From NCBI RefSeq assembly GCF_017811755.1, contig NZ_JADDJF010000001.1, positions 336,460-400,459 of the forward strand: DNA of 64,000 nucleotides, read 5' to 3'. The DNA is from Pararhodobacter sp. SW119 (lineage in GTDB: Bacteria > Pseudomonadota > Alphaproteobacteria > Rhodobacterales > Rhodobacteraceae). The notes beneath the pieces were generated by a model. It was not told where the DNA came from, did not search any database, and saw only the letters and a list, made by a program, of their open reading frames with translations. The translations under genes were made by a program, and so were the position numbers. Below are positions 31,701-39,561 of this stretch, piece by piece (the first letter of the stretch is position 1; the number at the start of each line of letters is the position of its first letter).

Positions 31701-32861
31701 CTACGGTTCCAGCGTCAGGGCCATTTCCAGCGCCAGCGCGCCGAAACCGTTGAAGCGGGTGTTGGTCGGCACCGAATAGGCGCCCATGCCCTGCACCAGC
31801 AGGTAGTCGCCCTCGGCCAGGTCCTCGGGCAGGGCGATTTCGCCGGGCAGGCGGTCGACGCTGTCGCAGGTCGGGCCGAAGACGATGCGGCGCTGCGGCT
31901 CGCCGGTGCGCGGGGTGCCGTCGGGGGCGTAGGCGCGGATGCGGTCCAGCGCGCCCATCAGCGGCAGTTCCGCCATCGCGCCGTAGATCCCGTCGTTGAG
32001 GAAGACATGCAGCCCGTCGCGCACCGCCTTCACCTGCGCCAGCAGGGCGACCGCATCGGCCACCAGCCCGCGGCCCGGCTCGCAGACCAGCGCCGGGGCG
32101 TCGTCGCCGAAAACCTCGGCGGTGGTCCGGTCGATCAGGTGGAAGATCGCCGAGAGCGAGGGCATCTCGGCGCGGATCCGGTGCGAAGGGAAGCCGCCGC
32201 CGACATTCAGCCGGGCGATGGTCGTGCCGGCGCCGTCGGCGATGCGGCGGGCGGCATGGATATAGGCCTCCCACGCGGCGGGGTCGGTGCACTGGGTGCC
32301 GGGGTGGAAGGTCAGCGAGGGGACAAAACCCTGCGCCGCGATCCGGTGCAGGATCTCGGTCGCCAGATCCTCGGTCGCGCCGAACTTGGCGCCGAAATCG
32401 TAGACCGCCCCGGCGACCGGCAGCTTGAAGCGCGCGGTGATCTCGACCCGGTCGCCGCGGCCGTTGACCAGCGGCACGCGGGCCAGGAGCTTGTCGAGCT
32501 CGCTCAGCGAATCGACGGAATAGGACAGCACGTCGCCGGCGACGCCTGCCGCGATCTCGTGATCGGCGCGCACGGGGTTGTTGAAATGCAGCGCCGCCTG
32601 CGGGACCAGGCGCCGGATCAGGCGGATCTCCTCGGGCGAGGCGACGTCGAAACCGGCCACGCCCGCGGCGGCGAGGTTGACGATCACCGCTTCCTCGGGG
32701 TTGGCCTTGACCGCGTAGGTGACGAAGCCCGGAAAGCCCGTCAGGAAGCGTTGCGCCTGCGCCTGCAGGGCCGCCGGCGACAGAAACATCACCGGATCGC
32801 GCGGCGCCATCGTCCGCAGGTAGTCGACGGGATCCGCCCAGATGGTCTGCGTGATGCCCAT
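31701..32861 (-). CDS. Ornithine decarboxylase, fold-type III (eukaryotic-like)
   Basis: 386 residues. It makes putrescine from ornithine with PLP. The PLP lysine is K52 in YAVKANPE, and the catalytic cysteine of the dimer interface is C332 in GPTCDSVD. LNVGGGFPS and CEPGRGLVADA bind the phosphate, and FNGFG ends the barrel-proximal segment. Three in-frame ATGs (32876, 32867, 32861) are clustered; I chose 32861 because GGGGAG lies 7 nt upstream. Lysine/ornithine dual specificity occurs in alphaproteobacterial relatives and cannot be excluded. Confidence 0.9.
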   Translation of the reverse strand: MGITQTIWADPVDYLRTMAPRDPVMFLSPAALQAQAQRFLTGFPGFVTYAVKANPEEAVIVNLAAAGVAGFDVASPEEIRLIRRLVPQAALHFNNPVRADHEIAAGVAGDVLSYSVDSLSELDKLLARVPLVNGRGDRVEITARFKLPVAGAVYDFGAKFGATEDLATEILHRIAAQGFVPSLTFHPGTQCTDPAAWEAYIHAARRIADGAGTTIARLNVGGGFPSHRIRAEMPSLSAIFHLIDRTTAEVFGDDAPALVCEPGRGLVADAVALLAQVKAVRDGLHVFLNDGIYGAMAELPLMGALDRIRAYAPDGTPRTGEPQRRIVFGPTCDSVDRLPGEIALPEDLAEGDYLLVQGMGAYSVPTNTRFNGFGALALEMALTLEP

Positions 32862-33009
32862 GCCCATGCTCCCCATGCCAACCCTGCCGTGCCCCGGTCT
32901 GGCCGGACGGCCTCCCGGGGTCTGCCGGGTCAGGATCGCGCATATAGAACCGAATGACACCCCGGAAAAGAGGGTTTCGACGCGTTTTTTTCCACGCCGG
33001 GCCCGACTT

Positions 33010-34275
33010 TTAGACGCTCGGGCCGACGCGTTCGCGCACTGGTGCCTCGCGGGCCGGCGCAACCCTGGCGGGTGCCGGGTCGCCGGCCAGCGCCCGCGTC
33101 GCCGCCGCCAGTGCGCCCGCGCCATGTTCGATTCCCAGCGCCTCCATCCCCGCCTGCATTACCGACAGCGCGCCCAGGACCATATGCGCGTTGACATGGC
33201 CCATATGCGCCAGCCGGAAGTAGGCGTCGGCCTCGGGCGTGCCGGGTTCGGCCATGCCCAGGCCGATGCCCAGGGTCAGCCCGGCCTCGTGCTCGCACCA
33301 GCGGCGCAGGCGGGTGCCGTCGGGGCTGTTCAGGCGCATCGCAGTGACCGCGTGGGCGCGCGCGGCGGGATCGGCGATGTTCAGCCGGAACGCGCCTTGA
33401 CGCGCCCACCCCTCGCCCGCCGCCCAGACCGCGCGGGCCAGCCGGGCGTGGCGGGACCAGGCGGCCTCTATCCCTTCCTCGTGGACCAGCATGTCGAGCG
33501 ATTCGCGCAGGCCGAAAAGGTGATGCGTGGGCGCGGTACCGCCGAAATACTGGTAGAACGCCTCGGCCAGGGCGCGCTTTTCCCAGTCCCAGTAGGGGGT
33601 GCGCAGATCGGCGCCGCGCCCGGCCGCCAGCGCGCGGTCGGAAAACCAGACGAAGGCCAGGCCCGGCGGCACCATCAGCCCCTTCTGGCTGGCCGCGATG
33701 GTGACATCGACGCCCCAGTCGTCCATGCGAAACTCGTCGCAGCCCAGCGAGGCGATGCAATCCGCCAGTAGAAGCGCGGGGTGGTTCAGGTCGTCCAGCA
33801 CCCGCCGGATCGCGGGGATGTCGTTGCGCGCGCTGCTGGCGGTATCGACATGGGTCAGCGCGACGGCCTTGATGCGGTGGTCGCGGTCGGCCGCCAGCGC
33901 GGCGGCGACGCGGTCGGGATCGGCGGGCCCGGCGCGGCCGAAATCCAGCACCTCTACCTCGATCCCCATGGCGTGCATCGATTCCGCCCAGCCGATCCCG
34001 AACCGCCCGGTCGCCAGCACCAGCGCCTTGTCCCCGCGCGAGAAGAGGTTGGCATTCACCGCCTCCCAGCCGCCGTGGCCGTTGGCGATATAGAGCGCGA
34101 CATGATGCCGGGTGCGCGCCACGGCCTTCAGGTCGGGCCAAAGCGTCTCGACCATGTCGGGTAGCTTGCCCTCGTAGATGTTGGGCGCGGGGCGGTGCAT
34201 CGCTGCCAGCACCCGGTCGGGCACGACCGAGGGGCCGGGGATCGCCAGATACGGCCGACCGTGGGCAAGCGACAT
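33010..34275 (-). CDS. Class V aminotransferase (alanine/serine-glyoxylate type)
   Basis: 421 residues of the alanine-glyoxylate / serine-pyruvate aminotransferase branch. LAIPGPSVVPDRVLAAMHR at the N-terminus, ANGHGGWEAVNANL (cofactor contact), LTHVDTASSARNDI and the PLP lysine K198 in ASQKGLMVPPG are visible. Serine or alanine with glyoxylate are the likely substrates. The C-terminal 25 residues are Ala/Pro/Arg-rich and probably disordered. ATG 34275 has CAGGAG upstream; a GTG five codons earlier is less likely. It is divergent from ygfZ across a dyad. Confidence 0.86.
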   Translation of the reverse strand: MSLAHGRPYLAIPGPSVVPDRVLAAMHRPAPNIYEGKLPDMVETLWPDLKAVARTRHHVALYIANGHGGWEAVNANLFSRGDKALVLATGRFGIGWAESMHAMGIEVEVLDFGRAGPADPDRVAAALAADRDHRIKAVALTHVDTASSARNDIPAIRRVLDDLNHPALLLADCIASLGCDEFRMDDWGVDVTIAASQKGLMVPPGLAFVWFSDRALAAGRGADLRTPYWDWEKRALAEAFYQYFGGTAPTHHLFGLRESLDMLVHEEGIEAAWSRHARLARAVWAAGEGWARQGAFRLNIADPAARAHAVTAMRLNSPDGTRLRRWCEHEAGLTLGIGLGMAEPGTPEADAYFRLAHMGHVNAHMVLGALSVMQAGMEALGIEHGAGALAAATRALAGDPAPARVAPAREAPVRERVGPSV

Positions 34276-34290
34276 GGGGAACTCCTGCAC

Positions 34291-34306
34291 CTGTGCAATT
34301 TTGCAG
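34291..34306. promoter_or_regulatory. Candidate operator dyad upstream of the class V aminotransferase
   Basis: TGCAA-TT-TTGCA (34294-34305), inside the imperfect palindrome CTGTGCAATTTTGCAG, lies 19 bp upstream of the aminotransferase start in the divergent gap with ygfZ. The shape fits a GntR- or LacI-like site. No regulator gene is adjacent. Confidence 0.35.
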
Positions 34307-34413
34307 GCACATTAGGGCCGCCCCCCGGCGCGGTCAATCGCTGCGGGCAGCGGTCGGGCGGGGGCTTTGCGCGCGCCCGGTCGGGGTTATATCCTGTGCG
34401 AAAGGAGGCCCCG

Positions 34414-35289
34414 ATGACCGCACCCGTGCCCGCGACAAATCCGCCCGCGACAGAGTTGACCGGGACTGACCGGCCTGCGACGGACGCGCCCGTCGCGCTC
34501 GATCCCGCCGCCCGTTACGCACCGGACCCCGCGCGCGCGATCCTGCGCGTCACCGGCCCCGACCGGATCGCCTTTCTGCAGGGGATGGTCACGCAGGACG
34601 TGAACCGCCTGCCGGACCACGGCATCCTCTATGCGGCGCTGCTGACGCCGCAGGGGAAATACCTGGCCGATTTCTTCCTGGTGGCCGCGGACGCGGCGGT
34701 GCTGGTCGACGTGGCCGGGGATCTGGCCGACGACCTGCAGCGCCGTCTGACGATGTACAAGCTGCGCTCGAAGATCACGCTGGAGCGCGTCGATCTGCCG
34801 GTAACGCGCGGCATCGGCCCCGCGCCCGAGGGTGCGTTGCCCGACCCGCGCGATCCCTCGCTGGGCTGGCGGCTTTACGGCGCGGCGCTGAACCAGGGCG
34901 AGGCGCCCGACTGGGACGCGCTGCGCATCGCCGCCCGCGTGCCCGAAACCGGCCGTGAGTTGCAACCGAACGAGAGTTTCATCCTCGAACTGGGCTTCGA
35001 GCGGCTGAACGGCGTCGATTTCCGCAAGGGCTGCTACGTCGGGCAGGAGGTCACCGCCCGGATGCGCCACAAGACCACCCTGCGCAAGGGGCTGGTGCGC
35101 GTGCGCCTCGACGGGCCCGCTGAATCGGGAACCGAGCTTCTGACCGAAGACGGCAAGCCCGCCGGCACCCTGCACACCGTCGCCGGCGATCGCGGCCTCG
35201 CCTGGTTGCGTTTTGACCGCGCGGCGGGCGGGCTGACCGCCGGGGCGGCGCGGGTGACCGCCGATCTGGACTCTGTCGCCGGCGGGTAG
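34414..35289 (+). CDS. ygfZ: YgfZ/GcvT-domain folate-binding protein
   Basis: 291 residues. The YgfZ signature KGCYVGQEVTARMRHKT (around residue 205) contains the redox cysteine, and the N-terminal GcvT-like folate-binding region shows FLQGMVTQDV. YgfZ supports assembly or repair of certain Fe-S enzymes such as MiaB and binds tetrahydrofolate. Start ATG 34414 has AAAGGAGG at 34401-34408. The first 30 residues are a Thr/Pro/Ala-rich extension absent from enterobacterial YgfZ. It is convergent with the ornithine cyclodeaminase homologue, with element copy E between. Confidence 0.88.
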   Translation: MTAPVPATNPPATELTGTDRPATDAPVALDPAARYAPDPARAILRVTGPDRIAFLQGMVTQDVNRLPDHGILYAALLTPQGKYLADFFLVAADAAVLVDVAGDLADDLQRRLTMYKLRSKITLERVDLPVTRGIGPAPEGALPDPRDPSLGWRLYGAALNQGEAPDWDALRIAARVPETGRELQPNESFILELGFERLNGVDFRKGCYVGQEVTARMRHKTTLRKGLVRVRLDGPAESGTELLTEDGKPAGTLHTVAGDRGLAWLRFDRAAGGLTAGAARVTADLDSVAGG

Positions 35290-35396
35290 ACCGGCATCCG
35301 CAGGACACCGCGCTTGCGATCGGCGACCACCGTTGCCGACCGTTGGAAGGCCTGCACGGCGATCTTGGCGCGCGTCACCGCAGACGCCGGGAAAGG

Positions 35397-35469
35397 GGTT
35401 AAGAAAAGATTGTGCTCACGACTTATATCGAGCCTTTACAGCGGTTTGATTGATTGTCCGCTAGCGGAC
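35397..35469 (-). repeat. Palindrome-TTAACC element, copy E
   Basis: GGTTAAGAAAAGATTGTGCTC at the left and the perfect 14-bp palindrome GTCCGCTAGCGGAC (35456-35469) at the right, centre 63.5 bp from the TTAA start, the same spacing as copy B. The first 25 bases match copy B with three differences, and the palindrome core is identical. Reversed, CGATATAAG lies between. It lies between convergent ygfZ and the OCD homologue. Confidence 0.7.
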
Positions 35470-35513
35470 CGTCTTGCCAGTGACCCGAAAACCGCCTAAT
35501 CGGAAACGTTTGG

Positions 35514-36440
35514 TCAGGCCTGCGCCGCCTGCCACCGCGTCAGGATCATCCGCGCGGTCATCAGGTCCAGATGCGCGCCGCCGCCGTTCTTGAAGAGCGT
35601 GATCTCCTCGTCCGACCGCCGCCCTGCCTGCTCCGTCACCAGGTCGTGGAAGTCGCCCAGAACGTCCGCCTCGCCGATCACCCCCGCCGCCATCGGGATC
35701 GTCAACTCGCCGATATGGCCGACGGTCGTCGCGCGGCTGTCGACGAAGATCCGCGACCGGGTCAGGGCGTCGTCGTCGGCCTCGCGCATCTCGGGCGTAA
35801 AGGCCCCGATCAGGTCGAGATGCTGCCCCGGCTGCAGCCACCCGCCCCGCAGGATCGGCGTGCGCGCCATGGTGCAGGTGGCGACGATCTCGGCCGCCTT
35901 CACCGCCGCTTCCAGGTCGGTCGCCGTGCGCGTGCCGGGATAGCGCGCGGCCAGCGCCTCGGCCTGTTCCGGTCGGCGCGCCCAGACGGTGACATCCAGC
36001 CCCTCGATCAGCGCGCCATACGCCTCGATCAGCGAGGCTGCGACCGTGCCCGCACCCACGATCAGCAGCCGCTTCGCGTCCTTGCGCGCCAGCCGCCGAG
36101 CGCCCAGCAGCGAATCCCCCGCCGTCTTCCAGCGCGTGACCAGCGCGTTGTCGATCACCGCTTCGACTTGGCCGGTGGTGTCGTCGAAGACCAGCATCGC
36201 GCCGTGGATGCTGGGCCGCCCGGCGGCGGGGTTGCCGGGAAAGACCGTGACCGACTTCACGCCAACCCCCAGCCCGTCGATCCAGGCCGCCCGCGACAGC
36301 AACCGGTCGTCGCCGCGCGCCAGCAGCACGTCGCGCAGGTCGGCGGGCGCCATCCGGTGCCCCGCGATCATGGCGTCGGTCAGCGCGACCCAGTCCATCA
36401 GCGGGTCGCATTCGGCGGCGGTCAGGTAGGGTATCGACAT
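35514..36440 (-). CDS. Ornithine cyclodeaminase/mu-crystallin family protein
   Basis: 308 residues with a Rossmann NAD(P)-binding core (LLIVGAGTVAASLIEAYGAL near 125) and the family arginine/lysine stretch LGVGVKSVTVFPGNPA. LIGAFTPEMREADDDAL and the C-terminal LFKNGGGAHLDLMTA complete it. Members convert ornithine to proline or reduce cyclic imino acids such as 1-pyrroline-2-carboxylate. The substrate cannot be decided here. ATG 36440 has GGAGGAG upstream. Ornithine decarboxylase is 2.6 kb away but not in the same operon. Confidence 0.87.
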   Translation of the reverse strand: MSIPYLTAAECDPLMDWVALTDAMIAGHRMAPADLRDVLLARGDDRLLSRAAWIDGLGVGVKSVTVFPGNPAAGRPSIHGAMLVFDDTTGQVEAVIDNALVTRWKTAGDSLLGARRLARKDAKRLLIVGAGTVAASLIEAYGALIEGLDVTVWARRPEQAEALAARYPGTRTATDLEAAVKAAEIVATCTMARTPILRGGWLQPGQHLDLIGAFTPEMREADDDALTRSRIFVDSRATTVGHIGELTIPMAAGVIGEADVLGDFHDLVTEQAGRRSDEEITLFKNGGGAHLDLMTARMILTRWQAAQA

Positions 36441-36544
36441 GCGCTCCTCCGTTTCCGGCACCCTGTGACGCGGCCCGCGCGCTGTCAATCGCTGGACCCG
36501 CGCGCGCCGCCCGCTACCTCTCGCGCGACGACGAAGGAGGCATC

Positions 36545-37207
36545 ATGCGGGTTCTGATCATCGGCGCATCGGGCGGGATCGGCGCGGCCCTGGCGACCGA
36601 GGCCGAGGCGCGTGGGGCCGAGGTCACGCGCCTGTCGCGGCGCATCGACGGGCTGGACGTGACCAGCGAGGCCAGCGTCGCGGACCATCTGGGCCGATTG
36701 AAGGGCGCGTTCGACGCGATCTGGGTGGCGACCGGCGCGCTGGAGATTGGCGCGCATGGTCCCGAAAAGGCGCTGCGCGACCTCTCGCCCGACGCCCTCG
36801 CCCAGCAGTTCGCGCTGAACGCCACGGGCCCGGCGCTGGTGCTGAAGCACGCCGCGCACCTGCTGCCGCGCCGGGGTCGCCCCACCTTTGCGGCGCTGTC
36901 GGCGCGCGTGGGTTCCATCGGCGACAACCGGGCAGGGGGGTGGTACGCCTACCGCGCGTCGAAGGCCGCGCTCAACCAGATCGTCCGCTGCGCCGCGATC
37001 GAACTGGGGCGCACGCACCGCGATCTGATCTGCGTCGCGCTGCATCCGGGCACCGTGGCGACCCCGTTTACCGAGAAATACCTCGGCCGCCACCCGGCCG
37101 TACCGCCGCAGGAGGCCGCGCAGAACCTCTGGTCGGTCCTCGACGGGCTGACGCCCGCACAGACCGGAGGGTTCTACGACTGGGCCGGCAAGGAGGTCGC
37201 CTGGTGA
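36545..37207 (+). CDS. Short-chain dehydrogenase/reductase (SDR)
   Basis: 220 residues. Rossmann motif GASGGIGAAL (residues 8-17), and YAYRASKAALNQIV supplies the catalytic Tyr-x-x-x-Lys; the expected Ser precedes in FAALSARVGSIGDN. It resembles the small CsgA/cell-contact-type SDRs of unknown substrate. ATG 36545 follows AAGGAGG. Its stop overlaps the start of the photolyase gene (GTGA), a strong sign of an operon. Such SDRs often accompany this photolyase in Rhodobacteraceae, but the functional link is unknown. Confidence 0.87.
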   Translation: MRVLIIGASGGIGAALATEAEARGAEVTRLSRRIDGLDVTSEASVADHLGRLKGAFDAIWVATGALEIGAHGPEKALRDLSPDALAQQFALNATGPALVLKHAAHLLPRRGRPTFAALSARVGSIGDNRAGGWYAYRASKAALNQIVRCAAIELGRTHRDLICVALHPGTVATPFTEKYLGRHPAVPPQEAAQNLWSVLDGLTPAQTGGFYDWAGKEVAW

Positions 37208-38730
37208 GCCGGCTGGTCTTGGTCCTGGGCGACCAGCTGACGCGGGGCGCGGGCGCCCTGGCGCGGGCCGACAAGGGCCGCGATCTGGTGGTCATGGCCG
37301 AGGTGATGGATGAGGCGACTTATGTACGCCACCATCCGAAGAAGATCATCCTGGTGCTGTCGGCAATGCGCAAGTTCGCCGCCGCGCTGGAAGGGGACGG
37401 ATGGCGCGTGGCCTACACGAAACTCGACGCGGAGGCGAACACCGGCTCCCTCAGCGGTGAGCTTTTGCGCCGCGCCGAGGCGGAGGCGACCGACCGCGTG
37501 CTTGTCACCCAGCCCGGCGAGTGGCGGTTGCGCCAGGCGCTCGACGATCTGCCTCTGAAGGTCGAGGTCGTGCCCGACGACCGCTTCCTCTGCCCGCCCG
37601 AGGTCTTTGCCGATTGGGCCAAGGGGCGCAAGGCGATGCGGATGGAGCATTTCTACCGGATGATGCGCCGCCGCACCGGCTATCTGATGGCGGGTGACGA
37701 CCCGGCGGGGGGCAAGTGGAACTTCGACCACGACAACCGCAAACCGGCGCGCGACGACCTGCTGCGCGCGGTGCCCCTGAAGCACGACCACTGCGAGGTG
37801 ACACGGGAGGTCGTCGCGCTGGTCAAGGAGCGCTTCGGCGACCACTTCGGCGCGCCCGAGCCGTTCTGGTTCGCCACCGACCGGAAGGGCGCGCGCGCCT
37901 GCCTGCAGGACTTCGTGAGGAACCACCTGCCGGATTTCGGCACCTATCAGGACGCGATGCTGGCGGGCGACCCGTTCCTGCACCACGCGCTGATCGCGCC
38001 CTACCTGAACCTCGGCCTGCTGACCCCGGCCGAGGTCTGCGACGCGGCGCAGGCGGCCCATGACGCCGGCGACGTGCCGATCAACTCGGCCGAGGGGTTC
38101 ATCCGGCAGATCCTTGGCTGGCGCGAATACGTGCGGGGGATCTACGACCTGCATGGGCCCGGCTATGTTGACCAGAACGCACTGGGGCACAAGCGCGCGC
38201 TGCCGGGCTTCTACTGGGACGGCGAGACCGACATGGCCTGCGTCAAGGCGGTGGTCGACGAGACCCGCGAACATGCCTACGCGCACCACATCCAGCGGTT
38301 GATGATCACCGGCAACTTCGCGCTGCTGGCTGGCGTCGACCCGGCGCAGGTCCACGACTGGTACCTTTCGGTCTACGCCGACGCCTACGAATGGGTGGAG
38401 GCGCCGAACACCATCGGCATGTCGCAATTCGCCGACGGGGGTGTGCTGGCTTCGAAGCCCTACGCCTCCTCGGGCGCCTATATCGACCGGATGTCGGACT
38501 ACTGCGGCACCTGCGCCTACAGCGTGAAGGACAAGACCGGCGACCGGGCCTGCCCGTTCAACCTGCTCTACTGGCACTTCCTGGAGCGCCACCGGGACCG
38601 GTTCGAACGCAACCCCCGCATGGCGCAGATGTACCGCACCTGGGACCGGATGGATACGGAACGGCGCAAGACCGTCCTGTGCGAGGCGGATAACTTCCTG
38701 CGACGGCTGGCGGCGTCCGGTCGGGTTTGA
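37204..38730 (+). CDS. Iron-sulfur bacterial cryptochrome/photolyase (FeS-BCP, PhrB/CryB type)
   Basis: 508 residues. Flavoprotein that repairs (6-4) photoproducts or acts as a blue-light receptor. The N-terminal alpha/beta domain starts SRLVLVLGDQLT. The FAD domain contains SAEGFIRQILGWREYVRGIY and EWVEAPNTIGMSQFADGG. The four cysteines for the [4Fe-4S] cluster are C346, C434, C437 and C450, the last three in YCGTCAYSVKDKTGDRAC. Spacing is the same as in Agrobacterium PhrB (350, 438, 441, 454), offset by four. The start is GTG 37204, overlapping the SDR stop by 4 nt. The R. sphaeroides counterpart is CryB. Confidence 0.93.
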   Translation: MSRLVLVLGDQLTRGAGALARADKGRDLVVMAEVMDEATYVRHHPKKIILVLSAMRKFAAALEGDGWRVAYTKLDAEANTGSLSGELLRRAEAEATDRVLVTQPGEWRLRQALDDLPLKVEVVPDDRFLCPPEVFADWAKGRKAMRMEHFYRMMRRRTGYLMAGDDPAGGKWNFDHDNRKPARDDLLRAVPLKHDHCEVTREVVALVKERFGDHFGAPEPFWFATDRKGARACLQDFVRNHLPDFGTYQDAMLAGDPFLHHALIAPYLNLGLLTPAEVCDAAQAAHDAGDVPINSAEGFIRQILGWREYVRGIYDLHGPGYVDQNALGHKRALPGFYWDGETDMACVKAVVDETREHAYAHHIQRLMITGNFALLAGVDPAQVHDWYLSVYADAYEWVEAPNTIGMSQFADGGVLASKPYASSGAYIDRMSDYCGTCAYSVKDKTGDRACPFNLLYWHFLERHRDRFERNPRMAQMYRTWDRMDTERRKTVLCEADNFLRRLAASGRV

Positions 38731-38763
38731 GAGGGGATCAGACGGGGCGCAGCGCTTTCCGTG

Positions 38764-39561
38764 TCAGCGCCCCTTCCAGACCGGATCGCGCTTCTCGGCG
38801 AAGGCGCGGGCGCCTTCCAGCTGATCCTCGGACGCATAGAGCCGATCCACGGTTGCGAACTGGCGTTTCGTGATGCGGTTGAGCGCGTCCTGAAAGCGCA
38901 TGTCCTCGGCCTCGCGAACGATTTCTTTGATCGCGGCGTAGACCAGGGGCGGGCCGGATTCCAGCAGCCGCGCCAGGTCCCAGGCCTTGGAGTGCAGATC
39001 GCCCGGCGCGCAGATCTCCTTCAGCAAACCCCAGCGCAGCGCTTCCTCGGCGTCGAACCAGCGGCCGGTCAGCAGAAGGTCCATGGCCACGTGATAGGGA
39101 ATGCGTTTCGGCAACTTGACCGAGGCCGCGTCGGCCACGGTGCCCGACCGGATCTCGGGCAGGGCGAAGGTGGCGGTGTCGGCGGCCAGGATCAGATCGC
39201 AGGACAGCGCCAGTTCCAGCCCGCCGCCGCAGCAGATGCCGTTCACCGCGGCGATGACCGGCTTGTTCAGATGCGGCAGTTCCTGCAGGCCGCCAAAGCC
39301 GCCGACGCCGTAATCGCCATCGACCGCGTCGCCATCGGCTGCCCCCTTCAAATCCCAGCCGGGACAGAAGAACTTCTCGCCCTCGGCCCGCAGGATGGCG
39401 ACGCACAGGGCGTCGTCGTCGCGGAAATCCCGAAACACGTCGCCCATGATCCGGCTGGTTCCCAGGTCGATCGCATTGGCCTTCGGCCGGTCCAGCGTGA
39501 CCTCCAGGATCGCGCCCTCGTGGCGGGTGCGGATCGGTCCTTCGCTGCGCATCTGCATCAT
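38764..39561 (-). CDS. Enoyl-CoA hydratase/isomerase, probable carnitinyl-CoA dehydratase (CaiD-like)
   Basis: 265-residue crotonase-fold enzyme. RPKANAIDLGTS, the oxyanion-hole stretch NGICCGGGLELALSCD and the second catalytic segment FALPEIRSGTVADAASVKL match CaiD-type carnitinyl-CoA dehydratases (reversible crotonobetainyl-CoA + water to L-carnitinyl-CoA). ATG 39561 has GGAGG upstream and overlaps the synthetase stop (ATGA), so the pair is coupled. Three other in-frame ATGs lie within 26 bp. The place beside a carnitine dehydrogenase supports the specific reaction, which remains an inference. Confidence 0.82.
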   Translation of the reverse strand: MMQMRSEGPIRTRHEGAILEVTLDRPKANAIDLGTSRIMGDVFRDFRDDDALCVAILRAEGEKFFCPGWDLKGAADGDAVDGDYGVGGFGGLQELPHLNKPVIAAVNGICCGGGLELALSCDLILAADTATFALPEIRSGTVADAASVKLPKRIPYHVAMDLLLTGRWFDAEEALRWGLLKEICAPGDLHSKAWDLARLLESGPPLVYAAIKEIVREAEDMRFQDALNRITKRQFATVDRLYASEDQLEGARAFAEKRDPVWKGR

